Shown here in pieces: positions 9,442 through 19,263 of a stretch of DNA of 64,000 nt. The DNA lies in assembly GCA_027493525.1 (NCBI GenBank), contig JAOSKN010000002.1, positions 2,532,279-2,596,278 of the forward strand. Direction: 5' to 3'. The stretch's first letter is position 1, and every line of letters begins with the position of its first letter. Source of the stretch: Planctomycetota bacterium (lineage in GTDB: Bacteria; Planctomycetota; SZUA-567; H5-PLA8). Below the pieces are notes generated by a model. It had not been told where the DNA came from, ran no database searches, and saw only the letters and a program-made list of their open reading frames with translations. The translations under genes and the position numbers were made by a program.

Positions 9442-10065
9442 TTACCAGAGCGAGCCGGCGGAGCCGCCCTTTTCGTTCCAGTTCTTGGCGTCCAGGCAGA
9501 AGCGGGCGAAGCGTTCGGCGCGGCGGAGCATCTTGAGGTCTTCCAGGCGCTGCTGGCCCCACCGGTAGTCCGGAGCGTAGAAGAACCACTTGCCCAGCTC
9601 GGTGTAGAGGTCCATCGGAGTCTTGCGGCCGAGGTAGACGATGCCGTTGTTCAGGTCGATGCGGGCCACCGCGGTCATGCCGCCTTCGGAGCGGGGGAGG
9701 CCGGTGGCGGCGGCGACGCCGGAGGGATCGTAGAAGATCTCGACGGCGCCGGGGACGTTGGCGCGGTGGACCTCGAGCTTCTCCTTGGCGGCGAAGGCGT
9801 GGGCGGCCTGGGCGGCGTTGCGGAAGTGCCAGGCCAGCAGGTCGCGGCGTTCGCTCTCGATTTCGGGCGTGGAGTTGACGACCAGTTCGCTGGGCAAGCT
9901 GACCAGGGCCTGCTTGGCCTGGATCGAGCCGTCGCCCTGGGTGTAGAGGGGGATGCGGTAGCTGTGGCGTTCGCGGTTTCCGCCGTTGACGGTGGAGGTC
10001 TGGAGCAGCATGCCAGTGGCGGCGAGTACGAAGCCCAGAGCCAGCGTTTTGATCGTGCGTTCCAT
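9442..10065 (-). CDS. Secreted protein of unknown function
   Basis: 207 residues from an ATG with an AAGGAGC ribosome site 6-7 nt upstream; a longer in-frame start is not supported. N-terminal signal peptide (MERTIKTLALGFVLAATGMLL). The mature part is mixed alpha/beta with an Ala-rich helix (~residues 65-85) and an aromatic segment TELGKWFFYAPDYRW (~150-165) that may be a structural core. No HExxH, Cys pair or other catalytic signature is seen. I do not recognise the family. Confidence 0.65.
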   Translation of the reverse strand: MERTIKTLALGFVLAATGMLLQTSTVNGGNRERHSYRIPLYTQGDGSIQAKQALVSLPSELVVNSTPEIESERRDLLAWHFRNAAQAAHAFAAKEKLEVHRANVPGAVEIFYDPSGVAAATGLPRSEGGMTAVARIDLNNGIVYLGRKTPMDLYTELGKWFFYAPDYRWGQQRLEDLKMLRRAERFARFCLDAKNWNEKGGSAGSLW

Positions 10066-10125
10066 GGTAAGCTCCTTTGCGCCTGCGTTCCGATAGGCAC
10101 TAAAGAACATCGCGTGCCAAAGAGG

Positions 10126-10181
10126 TTTTGCGTTTTACGGATCTCGTAATGCGTTATATATTAAATAGATGCGTGAATATG
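10126..10181. repeat. Probable degenerate heptad tract
   Basis: TTTTGCG, TTTTACG, GATCTCG and TAATGCG follow one another at 7-bp spacing, and the spacing remains plausible through an AT-rich stretch. TTTTACG is also a unit of the tract at 14824. Weaker than the others. Confidence 0.4.
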
Positions 10182-10280
10182 AGGCGCTCGGCCTGCCGTC
10201 CGAACCTTCGGACGCTTGCAAGGCCGGTCTTCGGCATTACGGAATTCCGGATGGGTGAAACAGAAGGGTTTGCGGCGGGT

Positions 10281-10710
10281 TTACACCTTCCAGGTGATGT
10301 GCGAGTCCTTCACCGAGGCGCAGAGCGGGCCGCCTTGGGCGTCGGTGCAGGTCACGACGGCTTCAATGGGCTTGCCCGATGCCGCGGCCTTGCGCAGCGC
10401 GGCGGGCTTGAGGTGGCTCAACCGGACCTTCGCGCGCCTGAACATGTCGAAGGTGCGCCCTTTCATCACGCCCCACGAAAGGTAGATGAACGGCTCCTCG
10501 GGCTTGCCCTGGATGAACGGGGGAGCGCAGGCGCACGCGGCCGGCCCTTTCTTCCACGCTTAGCGGCACTTCGTAGGTCACTTGGCGCTTGTCGGCGGGG
10601 ACGAACTCGACGACCTCTTTGCCCTTCTGGATGCCCAGATGCACCGGCGCGCGCCCTTCGAACTCGATCCCCGGCAGCTTGCGGCAGACCAGTTTGAGCG
10701 TGACGTCCAT
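10281..10710 (-). pseudogene. DUF5990-family protein, frameshifted
   Basis: The frame from ATG 10710 encodes MDVTLKLVCRKLPGIEFEG through HLGIQKGKEVVEFVPADKR. Near 10545-10560 the continuing homology (PFIQGKPEEPFIYLSWG, then MFRRAKVRL and the C-terminal DAQGGPLCASVKDSHITW) moves to the +1 frame. Removing one base gives a normal ~142-aa DUF5990 protein. The function of this small family is unknown. The break may be a sequencing indel or real decay. A rhodanese gene ends 29 nt upstream in the same direction, so the two may be co-transcribed. Confidence 0.7.
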
Positions 10711-10739
10711 GGTGGGCTTCCTTTCAGGGCTAACGGGGA

Positions 10740-11183
10740 TCAGCTTCCCGCGGCCTTGCGCAGCGCTTCGTAGCTCTTCGCCTCGCTGACGTCGGTCTCG
10801 ACCGGGAGGCCCTGCGCGGCCCAGCCGGCTACGAGGACCTGCCCGAAGGGGGTCGTCTTCCCCGCGAAGCCGCCGGCGACGTTCCAGAGCTGCTTGTAGC
10901 CGTGCTGGGCCATGACCTGGCAGGCCATCGCCGAGCGGCCGCCGCTGCGGCAGCCGAAGACGAGCTTGGCGCCGGCCGCGAAGTGCGCCTGGACCACGCG
11001 GACGAACTCGGGGTTCGGCTCCATCTGGCCGGTCGCGGGGTTGCGCATCAGGATGGGGATGTTCTTCGCGCCGGCGGGGTGTCCTTCCGCGAATTCCTCG
11101 ACGGTGCGCACGTCCACGTAGACGTGGCCATCGCCGCGCGAGAGCAGGTCGTGAGCCGCTTGAGGGCCGATTTCTTCGTACAT
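10740..11183 (-). CDS. Single-domain rhodanese-like sulfurtransferase
   Basis: 147 residues from the second ATG (11183), which has GGAG at good spacing; the ATG two codons earlier has none. Rhodanese motifs: VYVDVRTVEEFAEGHPAGAKNIP, and the active loop FGCRSGGRSAMA with catalytic Cys. The loop insert with RNPATGQMEPNPEF resembles thiosulfate sulfurtransferases of the GlpE/PspE type. Cytoplasmic, since no signal peptide is present. It presumably moves sulfane sulfur, partner unknown. Confidence 0.85.
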   Translation of the reverse strand: MYEEIGPQAAHDLLSRGDGHVYVDVRTVEEFAEGHPAGAKNIPILMRNPATGQMEPNPEFVRVVQAHFAAGAKLVFGCRSGGRSAMACQVMAQHGYKQLWNVAGGFAGKTTPFGQVLVAGWAAQGLPVETDVSEAKSYEALRKAAGS

Positions 11184-11336
11184 GGGCATCTCCGCATGGC
11201 GAGTAGAACATCAGGATACGGCATGAGGCATCGTTCAAAAAAGTGAAGAATGCTCCGCTCGTGGAATTCGAGCGCCGCGAGCGCTCCAAGGTGTATTCAA
11301 GACGTTTACGGGACATGGGCAAGCGGAGCGGCACGC

Positions 11337-13604
11337 ATGAGAGCATGGGGCGCATTGGCCGCGATCGCGGCGCTGGCGGGCGGCGTGGCGGCGGAGGACG
11401 AGGCGGTCACGACTTGGGAACCGGTGGGACTCGGCGGCGGCGGGGCGATGTACGCGCCGGCGTCCAGCCCGCACGATCCGAAGCTGCTCTTCGTCTCCTG
11501 CGACATGGGCGGCTTCTATCGCAGCACCGACGGCGGCGCGTCCTGGCGCATGCTCGACTTCCGCCAGACGCGGGGCTCCACGACTTGCAAGCCGGTCTTT
11601 CATCCCCAAGCTCCCGATACGGTTTACTTCAAGGGACAGATAAGCAAGGACCGCGGGCTGACCTGGGCGCCGATCGGGGAAAAGCCGCCCTTCCGCGACG
11701 TGAACCTGATGGTGCTGGACGCCGACGGCGGGAAGACGATGCTGCTCGGCGCGTCGCAGGGGCTCTTCGTCTCGACCAATGGCGGCGTAACCTGGGCGCG
11801 GGTCTTCTCGGTCGAAGGGTATGTCGTCGGGGCATGGGTGGACAGCGCCTGCGTCTTCGCCGCCACGGATCGGGGCGTGTACCGTTCGGACGACGGCGGC
11901 AAGACCTTCAGTGCAAAAAACGTGGGGCTGCCCGCGAAGGATCTGCGCTGCTTCGCCGCCGGGCGGAGCGCCGCGGGCGGGAAACTGCTGCTCTACGCGA
12001 CGCTTCCGGGCCTGAAGGCGGACGACGGCTACCGGGGCGGCGTGTACCGTTCGGACGACCTGGGCGAGTTCTGGGCGCCCGTGCCCGGCGAGGGCTTAAA
12101 CAAGGGCCTGCGGAAGATCGACGAGTACGGCGAGCGGGAGATCGCGCAGTACACGCTCCTGGGCGTAGCCGCGAACGCCGCGGAAACCGTCTACGTCACC
12201 TGCCGCGGCACCGGCTACCATCCGCCGAACCACAGCACGGTGTATCGTTCCGACGATGCCGGCAAGACCTGGCGCTTCGTCTTCAACCGCGATCAGCGCT
12301 TCAGGGAATTGAATGTCGAAAACGGCTGGATTCCCTTTTCGCTGACCTGGATCTGGGGCGGGTTCCACACGATCAACGGCTTCGCGATCAATTCCGCGCA
12401 CCCCGACGTGGCGCTCTGGACCGATACCGGCGAACTGCTCCAGACGACCGATGGCGGCAAGACGTGGCAGGCGTGCTACACGAAGCGCGTCCCGGGGCAG
12501 GCCAAGCCCGAACCGGAGCCCGGGAAGACGCCGGGGCTCTGGGAGTCGGCGGGCCTGGAAGTCACCAGCACCTGGAATTACCGGATCGACCCGTTTGACT
12601 CGCGGCACCACGTCATCTGCTACACGGATGTCTGCATCGCGCACTCCCGCGACGGCGGGAAGAGCTGGACCAACAGCTCCAAGCAGGCCGGAGCGCCGTG
12701 GTCCAACACCACCTACGACCTGATCTTCGATCCCGCGAAGCGGGACAAGCTCTGGGCGGCGATGTCCAACGTCCACGACATCCCGCACTGGACCTACATT
12801 CACGACGAGGCGCGGGGCAAGGGCGGGGTCGCCGTCAGCCAGGATGGCGGGAAGAGCTGGACGAAGTCCAACGCGGGGCTTCCCGAGGCCCCCGTCCCGG
12901 CGCTGGCGCTGGATCCCAAAAGCCCGCCCGAGAGCCGCACGCTCTACGCGGCCGTCTACGACCACGGCATCTACAAGTCGACCGACGGCGGCGCGACATG
13001 GCTGGGGTGCTCCAACGGGATCGACCTGAAGCGAAATCCGCACACTTGGCTGGTGCGGCTCCACGAGGACGGGACGCTTTTCTGCGGCGTGACGGCGCGG
13101 CGCGTGGGCGGGCGCGAGAGCCGCGAGTTTCCGGAGCCCGGCGCGGTCTACCGTTCGTCCGACGGCGGCGCAAACTGGGAGGAGATCACGAGGTCCCAGC
13201 CCCTGTACTGGCCCAACGAATTCGCCGTGGACCCGCGCGACAGCAAGGTGCTCTATCTTGCCGCGGCGACCGTGCCCAAGCGCAACGAGGGGGGCCTTTA
13301 CAAGACCGTCGACGGCGGCGCGAGCTGGGCGCGGCTGCTCAAGGACGAGGACTTCGCCGGCAAAGGCGGCCCGTCGTACGTGCAGGGCATGTTTGTCACG
13401 CTCGATCCCAAGGATCCGGAGCGCGTTTACCTGGGGACGGACTCGCACGGCCTGTGGGTGAGCCACGACGCGGGGAAGAGCTGGAAGCAGGTCGAGGGCC
13501 TGCCGTTCGGGAACATCCATCGCGTGACCTTCGATCCCGCCGACCACGAGACGGTGTACGTCACGACCTTCGGAGGCGGGGTGTGGAAGGGGAAGATGCC
13601 GTGA
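11337..13604 (+). CDS. Secreted Asp-box (BNR/GH74-like) beta-propeller protein
   Basis: 755 residues from ATG 11337, giving a signal peptide (MRAWGALAAIAALAGGVAA). Eleven Asp-box motifs (S/T-x-D/N-x-G-x-x-W) are visible, for example YRSTDGGASW, YRSDDAGKTW, YKSTDGGATW and WVSHDAGKSW. They are spread evenly over the whole length, as expected for two seven-bladed propellers. This is the architecture of GH74 xyloglucanases and of sortilin/VPS10-like proteins. Catalytic Asp pairs cannot be assigned with confidence, so enzyme versus binding protein is open. The secreted location fits the nearby glycosidase and beta-helix genes. Confidence 0.8.
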   Translation: MRAWGALAAIAALAGGVAAEDEAVTTWEPVGLGGGGAMYAPASSPHDPKLLFVSCDMGGFYRSTDGGASWRMLDFRQTRGSTTCKPVFHPQAPDTVYFKGQISKDRGLTWAPIGEKPPFRDVNLMVLDADGGKTMLLGASQGLFVSTNGGVTWARVFSVEGYVVGAWVDSACVFAATDRGVYRSDDGGKTFSAKNVGLPAKDLRCFAAGRSAAGGKLLLYATLPGLKADDGYRGGVYRSDDLGEFWAPVPGEGLNKGLRKIDEYGEREIAQYTLLGVAANAAETVYVTCRGTGYHPPNHSTVYRSDDAGKTWRFVFNRDQRFRELNVENGWIPFSLTWIWGGFHTINGFAINSAHPDVALWTDTGELLQTTDGGKTWQACYTKRVPGQAKPEPEPGKTPGLWESAGLEVTSTWNYRIDPFDSRHHVICYTDVCIAHSRDGGKSWTNSSKQAGAPWSNTTYDLIFDPAKRDKLWAAMSNVHDIPHWTYIHDEARGKGGVAVSQDGGKSWTKSNAGLPEAPVPALALDPKSPPESRTLYAAVYDHGIYKSTDGGATWLGCSNGIDLKRNPHTWLVRLHEDGTLFCGVTARRVGGRESREFPEPGAVYRSSDGGANWEEITRSQPLYWPNEFAVDPRDSKVLYLAAATVPKRNEGGLYKTVDGGASWARLLKDEDFAGKGGPSYVQGMFVTLDPKDPERVYLGTDSHGLWVSHDAGKSWKQVEGLPFGNIHRVTFDPADHETVYVTTFGGGVWKGKMP

Positions 13605-13718
13605 CGAAAAAGTGTAAAACGTGAGATCGGCACTTCTGCGCGCGCTGCAGAGCCGTTCTCGCGTTTCACGGGTTGCGTTATTGGGACGCTCCGCTTCCCC
13701 TGTGATAGTCTTTCTCCC

Positions 13719-14803
13719 ATGACCACTGTTTCTCCGGCAAAGCCCGCCTGGGATTTCACGCTGCTCCTCGAACGCCTGTTCTGGGGGACGGTCTCGATCG
13801 TCTTCGCCGTACCGCTGTTCTTGCTCGTCGATGCCCTGGGGTTGGGTGGTTCTACTGAGGAGGCGGCTTTGGCGTGCTTCCTGGTGCTGGCGTGGACGGG
13901 GGCGGACGCGCTTTGCCGGCGGTCCTGGAAAGCGCTGGCTCTGGCGCTGCCGGTGGGTTGGGCGGTGCTGATCCTGAGTTCGTCCTTCCGGATGTACCGA
14001 GGCTGGGAACTGCTGGCGCCGGCGCTGGGGTCGGCCCTTGGCTTGGGGGTGGTCGTCTGGCGGTTGGATGGCTCGAAGTTTTTTGGTGCGGCGGTGGCGC
14101 TCCTGTCCGGGTTGTACACCCTGGACGTCTACGCGCTCGTGCGGCATTTCGCTCTAGGCAACGACGTGTTCTTCATGGCGGCCGGCGGCGTGATGCACGG
14201 CGCGGCGGGCGCGGTCTTGATGGTTTACTGCCGCTTGCTGGGCAAGACTTCGTCGCGCCGCATCCGCTTCAGCCTCGGCGCGGCGGTGCTTTTCGTTTTT
14301 CTGCTGGCGGGGGAGGTGGCGGGGTTCTTCGCGCTGGGGTACGGCGACGTATTCCTGCCGTTCGACGAGGCGCGGTTCAAGGCGCAGGGGAACAGGCAAA
14401 GGCGGCGCTGGCGGCCGGAAAACACTGGTCGGAGACCGATGAGGCCGTTTGGCGCCTGGCATACTTGGCATGTCGTCAGGGCCGAAGCTATGAAGACTTG
14501 ATTCCATTCCTTGGTAAACCTGCGGAAGGCTTAGATGAAATGGGTTATATCTATTGGACCTTTGATTCTGGAGAGAGTGTGCTTGGAATAGCGGCACTGG
14601 TTGAAAACAACGAATTTATCTTTGGCTTGAAGTCCAAGGGAAGAATCAACGCCATCTGTTATCGCGATGACATTCGCAAACGCGCCGCCGGCCTCCTGAT
14701 GCTCGTCATCCTCGCCGGCCTGACCATCAACTACCTCCTCGTCTGGCTCCTCGAACGCTGGCGCATCCGCAAAGCCCCACTTCAAGCCGTCCCGCAACCC
14801 TGA
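13719..14803 (+). pseudogene. Polytopic membrane protein of unknown function, frameshifted
   Basis: The frame from ATG 13719 encodes about seven hydrophobic helices ending in VFLLAGEVAGFFALGYGDVFLPFDEARFKAQG. At a GGGG run (14387-14390) coding-like sequence moves to another frame (EQAKAALAAGKHWSETDEAVW) and ends with a further membrane helix (LLMLVILAGLTINYLLVWLL). One added G restores a continuous 361-aa protein. The original frame ends at 14501 with an unlike Arg-rich tail. No known family is recognised. The homopolymer position favours a sequencing deletion, but slippage or real decay is possible. Confidence 0.6.
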
Positions 14804-14823
14804 ATATCCGCCTCCTATGCCGG

Positions 14824-14851
14824 TTTCACGTTTCACGTTTTACGTTTTAGC
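14824..14851. repeat. Heptad tract (TTTCACG type)
   Basis: Four units, TTTCACG twice, TTTTACG, TTTTAGC, in the gap before the fusion oxidoreductase gene. Confidence 0.6.
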
Positions 14852-14939
14852 TCCGTCCGCTTGAATCTCCCGCCCACCCTCATAGCCTTCCCACTCAACA
14901 TGCGCTTCGAGACGAAGCCGTAACGGGGAGAGCACTTCC

Positions 14940-16934
14940 ATGAGCGACAAACTGGCGTGGGGCATCTTGAGCACCGGGCGGATCTCGGGCACCTTCGCCG
15001 AGGGCGTGCAGAAGTCGGCGAGAGGCAAGCTCGTCGCCGTCGGCAGCCGCTCCCAGGAATCCGCCCACGCCTTCGGCGAGAAGTGGGGCATCCCCAATCG
15101 CCACGGCAGCTACGAGGCGCTCCTGGCCGACCCGGCCGTCCAGGCCGTCTACATCTCCACGCCGCATCCGCTGCACGCCGAATGGGCCGTCAAGGCCGCC
15201 GAGGCCGGCAAGCACATCCTCTGCGAGAAACCCATGACGCTGAACTACTGGGAGGCGCTGGGCGTGATCGAGGCCGCCGAGGTCAACGGCGTCTTCTTCA
15301 TGGAAGCCTTCATGTACCGCTGCAGCCCGCAGACGAAGAAGCTGGTGGAGCTGATCAAGAGCGGCGCGATCGGGCGCGTGCGGACGATCGTCGCCTCGTT
15401 CGGCTTCAACGCGGGCTTCAACCCCAACAGCCGGCTCTACGCGAACGAACTCGGCGGCGGCGGGATCATGGACGTGGGCTGCTATCCGACGAGCATGGCG
15501 CGGCTCCTGGCCGGCGCGGCATTGGACAAGGACTTCGCCGACCCCATCGACTTCAAGGCCGTCGGGCATCTCGGCCAGACCGGCGTGGACGAATGGACCG
15601 CGGCGGTCGCGCGCTTCGAGGGGGACATCGTCGCGCAGCTTTCCACCGGCGTCGCGGTGAACCTCGAGAACGCCGTGCGCGTCTACGGCAGCGACGGGAA
15701 CCTCCACGTCCCCAACCCCTGGATGCCCGGCCGCGACGGCTCGGCGACGAAGATCGTCGTCCAGCGCAAGGGTGCCAAGGCCCCCGAAGAGATCGTGATC
15801 GAGTACGAGCGACCGCTCTACGCGATCGAGGCCGACACGGTCGCCGAACACGTCGCGAAGAAGCAGGCGCCGAGCCCCGCGATGAACTGGGCCGACTCGC
15901 TCGGCAACATGCAGGCGCTCGACCGCTGGCGCGCCGAGGTCGGCGTGGCCTACAAGGCCGAGAGCGCCGAGCACGTCCAGGTGCTGCGCGGCGGGCCGCT
16001 GCGCGCGCGCGAGGGCGCGCCGATCCCGCGCGGGCGGCTTCCCGGCCTGGACAAGCCCGTCGCGAGGCTGGTCATGGGCGTGGACAACCAGCGCAGCATC
16101 CCGCACTGCGCGGCGATGTTCGACGACTACTTCGAGAAGGGCGGGAACACCTTCGATACCGGCTACATCTACGGCGGCGGGAACAGCGAGAAGCTCCTGG
16201 GGCAGTGGGTCAAGCGGCGCGGCGTGCGCGAGCAGGTCGTGATCCTGGACAAGGGCGGACACACGCCGCACTGCAACCCCGCCGCCACGCGCAAGCAGCT
16301 CGCCGAGAGCCTCGAACGCCTGCAGATGGACCGGATCGACATCTACATGCTGCACCGCGACAACCCGGAGATTCCCGCCGGCGAGTTCGTGGACATGATG
16401 GCGGAGTTCGTCGCGGCGGGGAAAGTCACGGTCTGGGGCGTGAGCAACTGGTCCCTGGAGCGCGTGAAGGAGGCGCAGGCGTACGCGCGGGCCAAGGGCG
16501 CGCCGGGCATCGCGGCGCTGAGCAACAACTTCTCGCTGGCGCGGATGGTCAACCCGGTCTGGGGCGGCTGTGTGGCGGCGAGCACGCCGGGGTTCCGCGC
16601 GTGGCTGGCCGAGTCGCAGATGGCGGTGATGCCCTGGTCGAGCCAGGCGCGCGGGTTCTTCGTGCGCGGCGCGCCGTACTTCCAGGGCGATCCGGAGCTG
16701 GTGCGGAGCTGGTACGCGCCGGACAACTTCGAGCGGCTCGCGCGCGTGGAGAAGTTCGCCAAGGAGCGGAAGGTGCTCCCGATCAACGTGGCGCTGGCCT
16801 ACGTGCTCTGCCAGCCCTTCCCGACCTTCCCGCTGGTCGGCCCGCGAGTGCCGAGCGAACTGCGCACGAGCCTGCCGGGGCTCGACCTGAAGCTGACGCC
16901 GGCGGAGTTGAAGTGGCTGAACCTGGAGGAGTAG
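14940..16934 (+). CDS. Gfo/Idh/MocA dehydrogenase fused to aldo/keto reductase
   Basis: 664 residues, RBS GGGGAGAG. Residues 1-~330 are a Gfo/Idh/MocA oxidoreductase: Rossmann start WGILSTGRISGTFAEG, signature CEKPMTLNY, and dimerisation domain with GGGGIMDVGCYP. Residues ~360-664 are an aldo/keto reductase: DTGYIYGGGNSEKLLG (catalytic Asp/Tyr), ILDKGG (Lys), YMLHRDNP (His) and VWGVSNWSLERV. Both halves look complete and in one frame. Both domain types use NAD(P)H, so the fusion may carry out consecutive redox steps on a sugar or cyclitol. Substrate unknown. Transketolase follows 174 nt downstream. Confidence 0.85.
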   Translation: MSDKLAWGILSTGRISGTFAEGVQKSARGKLVAVGSRSQESAHAFGEKWGIPNRHGSYEALLADPAVQAVYISTPHPLHAEWAVKAAEAGKHILCEKPMTLNYWEALGVIEAAEVNGVFFMEAFMYRCSPQTKKLVELIKSGAIGRVRTIVASFGFNAGFNPNSRLYANELGGGGIMDVGCYPTSMARLLAGAALDKDFADPIDFKAVGHLGQTGVDEWTAAVARFEGDIVAQLSTGVAVNLENAVRVYGSDGNLHVPNPWMPGRDGSATKIVVQRKGAKAPEEIVIEYERPLYAIEADTVAEHVAKKQAPSPAMNWADSLGNMQALDRWRAEVGVAYKAESAEHVQVLRGGPLRAREGAPIPRGRLPGLDKPVARLVMGVDNQRSIPHCAAMFDDYFEKGGNTFDTGYIYGGGNSEKLLGQWVKRRGVREQVVILDKGGHTPHCNPAATRKQLAESLERLQMDRIDIYMLHRDNPEIPAGEFVDMMAEFVAAGKVTVWGVSNWSLERVKEAQAYARAKGAPGIAALSNNFSLARMVNPVWGGCVAASTPGFRAWLAESQMAVMPWSSQARGFFVRGAPYFQGDPELVRSWYAPDNFERLARVEKFAKERKVLPINVALAYVLCQPFPTFPLVGPRVPSELRTSLPGLDLKLTPAELKWLNLEE

Positions 16935-17108
16935 GGGGAGCGACGGCATCTTGCCGGCAGGATCGCCGCCAGCTTGGCGGCATATGGATAAGCCGATGCT
17001 AAAATTGCCGCGTGCGGCCTTATCTGCCGCCCCGCGCTTGCCAGCCCCTATTGCCTTGATAAGGTGTCGCCATTCCGTTCTCCAGGCCTCGCTTTCAGGA
17101 GCCCCGCC

Positions 17109-19142
17109 ATGCCCGCGACCGGCGCCGACCTCGATCTCCTCTGCATCAACACCATCCGCTGTCTGGCCATGGACGCCGTCCAGAAGGCCAACAGCGGCCA
17201 CCCAGGCATGCCCATGGGCTGCGCGCCCATGGCCTACGTGCTCTGGAAGAACCACCTCAAGCACAACCCGGCCAACCCCGAGTGGGCGGACCGCGACCGC
17301 TTCATCCTCTCGCCCGGCCACGGCTGCATGCTGCTTTACGCGCTGCTGCACCTGCACGGTTACGACCTCGCGTTGGAGGACCTGAAGCAGTTCCGGCAGT
17401 GGGGCAGCAAGACGCCGGGGCACAGCGAGTACGGGCACACGGCGGGGGTCGAGACCACCACCGGGCCGCTGGGGCAGGGGCTGGCCAACGGCGTGGGCAT
17501 GGCCATCGCGCGGAAGTACCTCGCCGCGTACTTCAACAAGCCTGGGCACGAGATCGTCGATTACTGGATTACCGGCATCGTCAGCGACGGCGACCTGATG
17601 GAAGGCGTCACCGCCGAGGCCTCGAGCATGGCCGGGCACCTGAAGCTCGACAACATCGTCTACCTCTACGACGACAATCACATTTCCATCGAGGGGCACA
17701 CGACGGTCGCCTTCACCGAAGACCGCATGAAGCGCTACGAAGCCTACGGCTGGCACACGCAGATCGTCGCCGACGGGAACGACCTCGACGCGATTGAAGC
17801 GGCCATCGCGAAGGCCAAGACGGTGAAGGACAAGCCGCACATCATCGCCGTGCGGACCGTGATCGGGTACGGCTCGCCGAACAAGGCCGACAGCCACGAC
17901 GCGCACGGCGCGCCGCTGGGGCCCGATGAGGTGAAACTGACCAAGCAGGCTTACGGCTGGGATCCGGAGCAGTCCTTCCACGTGCCCGAGGAGGCGCTGG
18001 CCGAGTTCCGCAAGTCCGTCGCCAAGGGCAAGCAGGCCGAGGCCGCCTGGAAGACGAAATTCGAAGCGTACCGCAAGGCGCACCCCGAGCTGGCGCGGGA
18101 ATTCGAGGACTGGCAGGCCGGGAAGCTGCCGGCGGGCTGGGACGCGGGCCTGCCGACTTATCCGCCGGGAAAGGACGTGCCCACGCGCAAGGCTCAGGGC
18201 GATACGCTCGCCGCCGTCGGGCCGAAGCTGCCGATGCTGTTGGGCGGTTCGGCCGACCTCGCGCCCTCGACCAATACCATCGTCAAGACCTCGGGGCACT
18301 TCCAGCACCCCGCCAACAAAGGCGACGAAGGGAACTACGCCGGGCGGAACCTGCACTTCGGCGTGCGCGAGCACGGAATGGGCGCGGCGCTGAACGGGAT
18401 CGCGCTAAGCCGAATGCTGATCCCCTACGGCGCGACGTTCCTGATCTTCAGCGACTACTGCAAGCCCGCGATCCGGCTCAGCGCGTTCATGGGCGTCCAG
18501 TCGATCTGGGTCTTCACGCACGATTCGATCGGCCTGGGCGAGGACGGCCCGACGCACCAGCCCGTCGAGCAGCTCGCGCAGTTGCGCGCCACGGTGGGGC
18601 TTGTCACCTTCCGCCCCAGCGACGCCAACGAAGTCCCGCTGGCCTGGAAGGCGGCCATCGAACGGCGCGACGGCCCGACGGCGATCGTCACCACGCGCCA
18701 AAACCTGCCCGTCTTCGACCGCTCGAAGCTCGGGCCCGCCGCGGGCCTGCTGAAGGGCGGCTACATCCTGAAGGAAGCGGACGGCGGCAAGCCCGACGCG
18801 ATCCTGATCGGCACGGGCAGCGAGGTCCAGTACGCGCTGGGCGCCGCCGAGTTGCTGGCCGAGGCCGGCGTCAAGGCGCGCGTCGTCGCGATGCCTTCGA
18901 CGGAACTCTTCGACAAGCAGCCGGAGGCGTACCGCGAGCAGGTCCTGCCGGCGGCGGTCCGCGCGCGCGTGGCCGTGGAGGCCGCGCACCCGCAGTCCTG
19001 GCACAAGTACGTCGGGCTGGACGGGGCGGTGGTGGGCATGGAGCGCTACGGCGCGAGCGCGCCGTACCAGACCGTGTACGAAAAGCTTGGGTTCACGGCC
19101 CGCAACGTGGCCGACACGGCAATGCGGCTCCTGAAACAATAA
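17109..19142 (+). CDS. tkt: Transketolase
   Basis: 677 residues from ATG 17109 with AGGAG seven nt upstream; an in-frame start 45 nt earlier lacks an RBS. Full-length family features: [12 protein letters not shown], the TPP-binding GDGDLMEGV-type segment (here [18 protein letters not shown]), the loop [21 protein letters not shown], the glutamate region [13 protein letters not shown], and the substrate-binding [18 protein letters not shown]. It transfers two-carbon ketol units in the non-oxidative pentose phosphate pathway, in the cytoplasm. Its place next to the sugar oxidoreductase fusion fits a carbohydrate-processing group. Confidence 0.97.
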   Translation: MPATGADLDLLCINTIRCLAMDAVQKANSGHPGMPMGCAPMAYVLWKNHLKHNPANPEWADRDRFILSPGHGCMLLYALLHLHGYDLALEDLKQFRQWGSKTPGHSEYGHTAGVETTTGPLGQGLANGVGMAIARKYLAAYFNKPGHEIVDYWITGIVSDGDLMEGVTAEASSMAGHLKLDNIVYLYDDNHISIEGHTTVAFTEDRMKRYEAYGWHTQIVADGNDLDAIEAAIAKAKTVKDKPHIIAVRTVIGYGSPNKADSHDAHGAPLGPDEVKLTKQAYGWDPEQSFHVPEEALAEFRKSVAKGKQAEAAWKTKFEAYRKAHPELAREFEDWQAGKLPAGWDAGLPTYPPGKDVPTRKAQGDTLAAVGPKLPMLLGGSADLAPSTNTIVKTSGHFQHPANKGDEGNYAGRNLHFGVREHGMGAALNGIALSRMLIPYGATFLIFSDYCKPAIRLSAFMGVQSIWVFTHDSIGLGEDGPTHQPVEQLAQLRATVGLVTFRPSDANEVPLAWKAAIERRDGPTAIVTTRQNLPVFDRSKLGPAAGLLKGGYILKEADGGKPDAILIGTGSEVQYALGAAELLAEAGVKARVVAMPSTELFDKQPEAYREQVLPAAVRARVAVEAAHPQSWHKYVGLDGAVVGMERYGASAPYQTVYEKLGFTARNVADTAMRLLKQ

Positions 19143-19263
19143 CGCGCACCTGTGACTTCTGAATTGGTCTGGGGCGAAATCTGGCCTACGCTTCGGGGAT
19201 TCCAGGTAGGCAGGCCGCGGCGTCCGGTATAGGCTGAACACGGAAGGAACGCTCGGGGGCGGC

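Noticed and set aside
10085-10125. Sigma-54 promoter (TGGCAC element) upstream of the secreted protein gene
   Set aside because: The -24-like TGGCAC is present but no GC at the required -12 spacing.
14895-18374. 1159-codon minus-strand open frame
   Set aside because: Shadow of the fusion oxidoreductase and transketolase genes; no recognisable domain.
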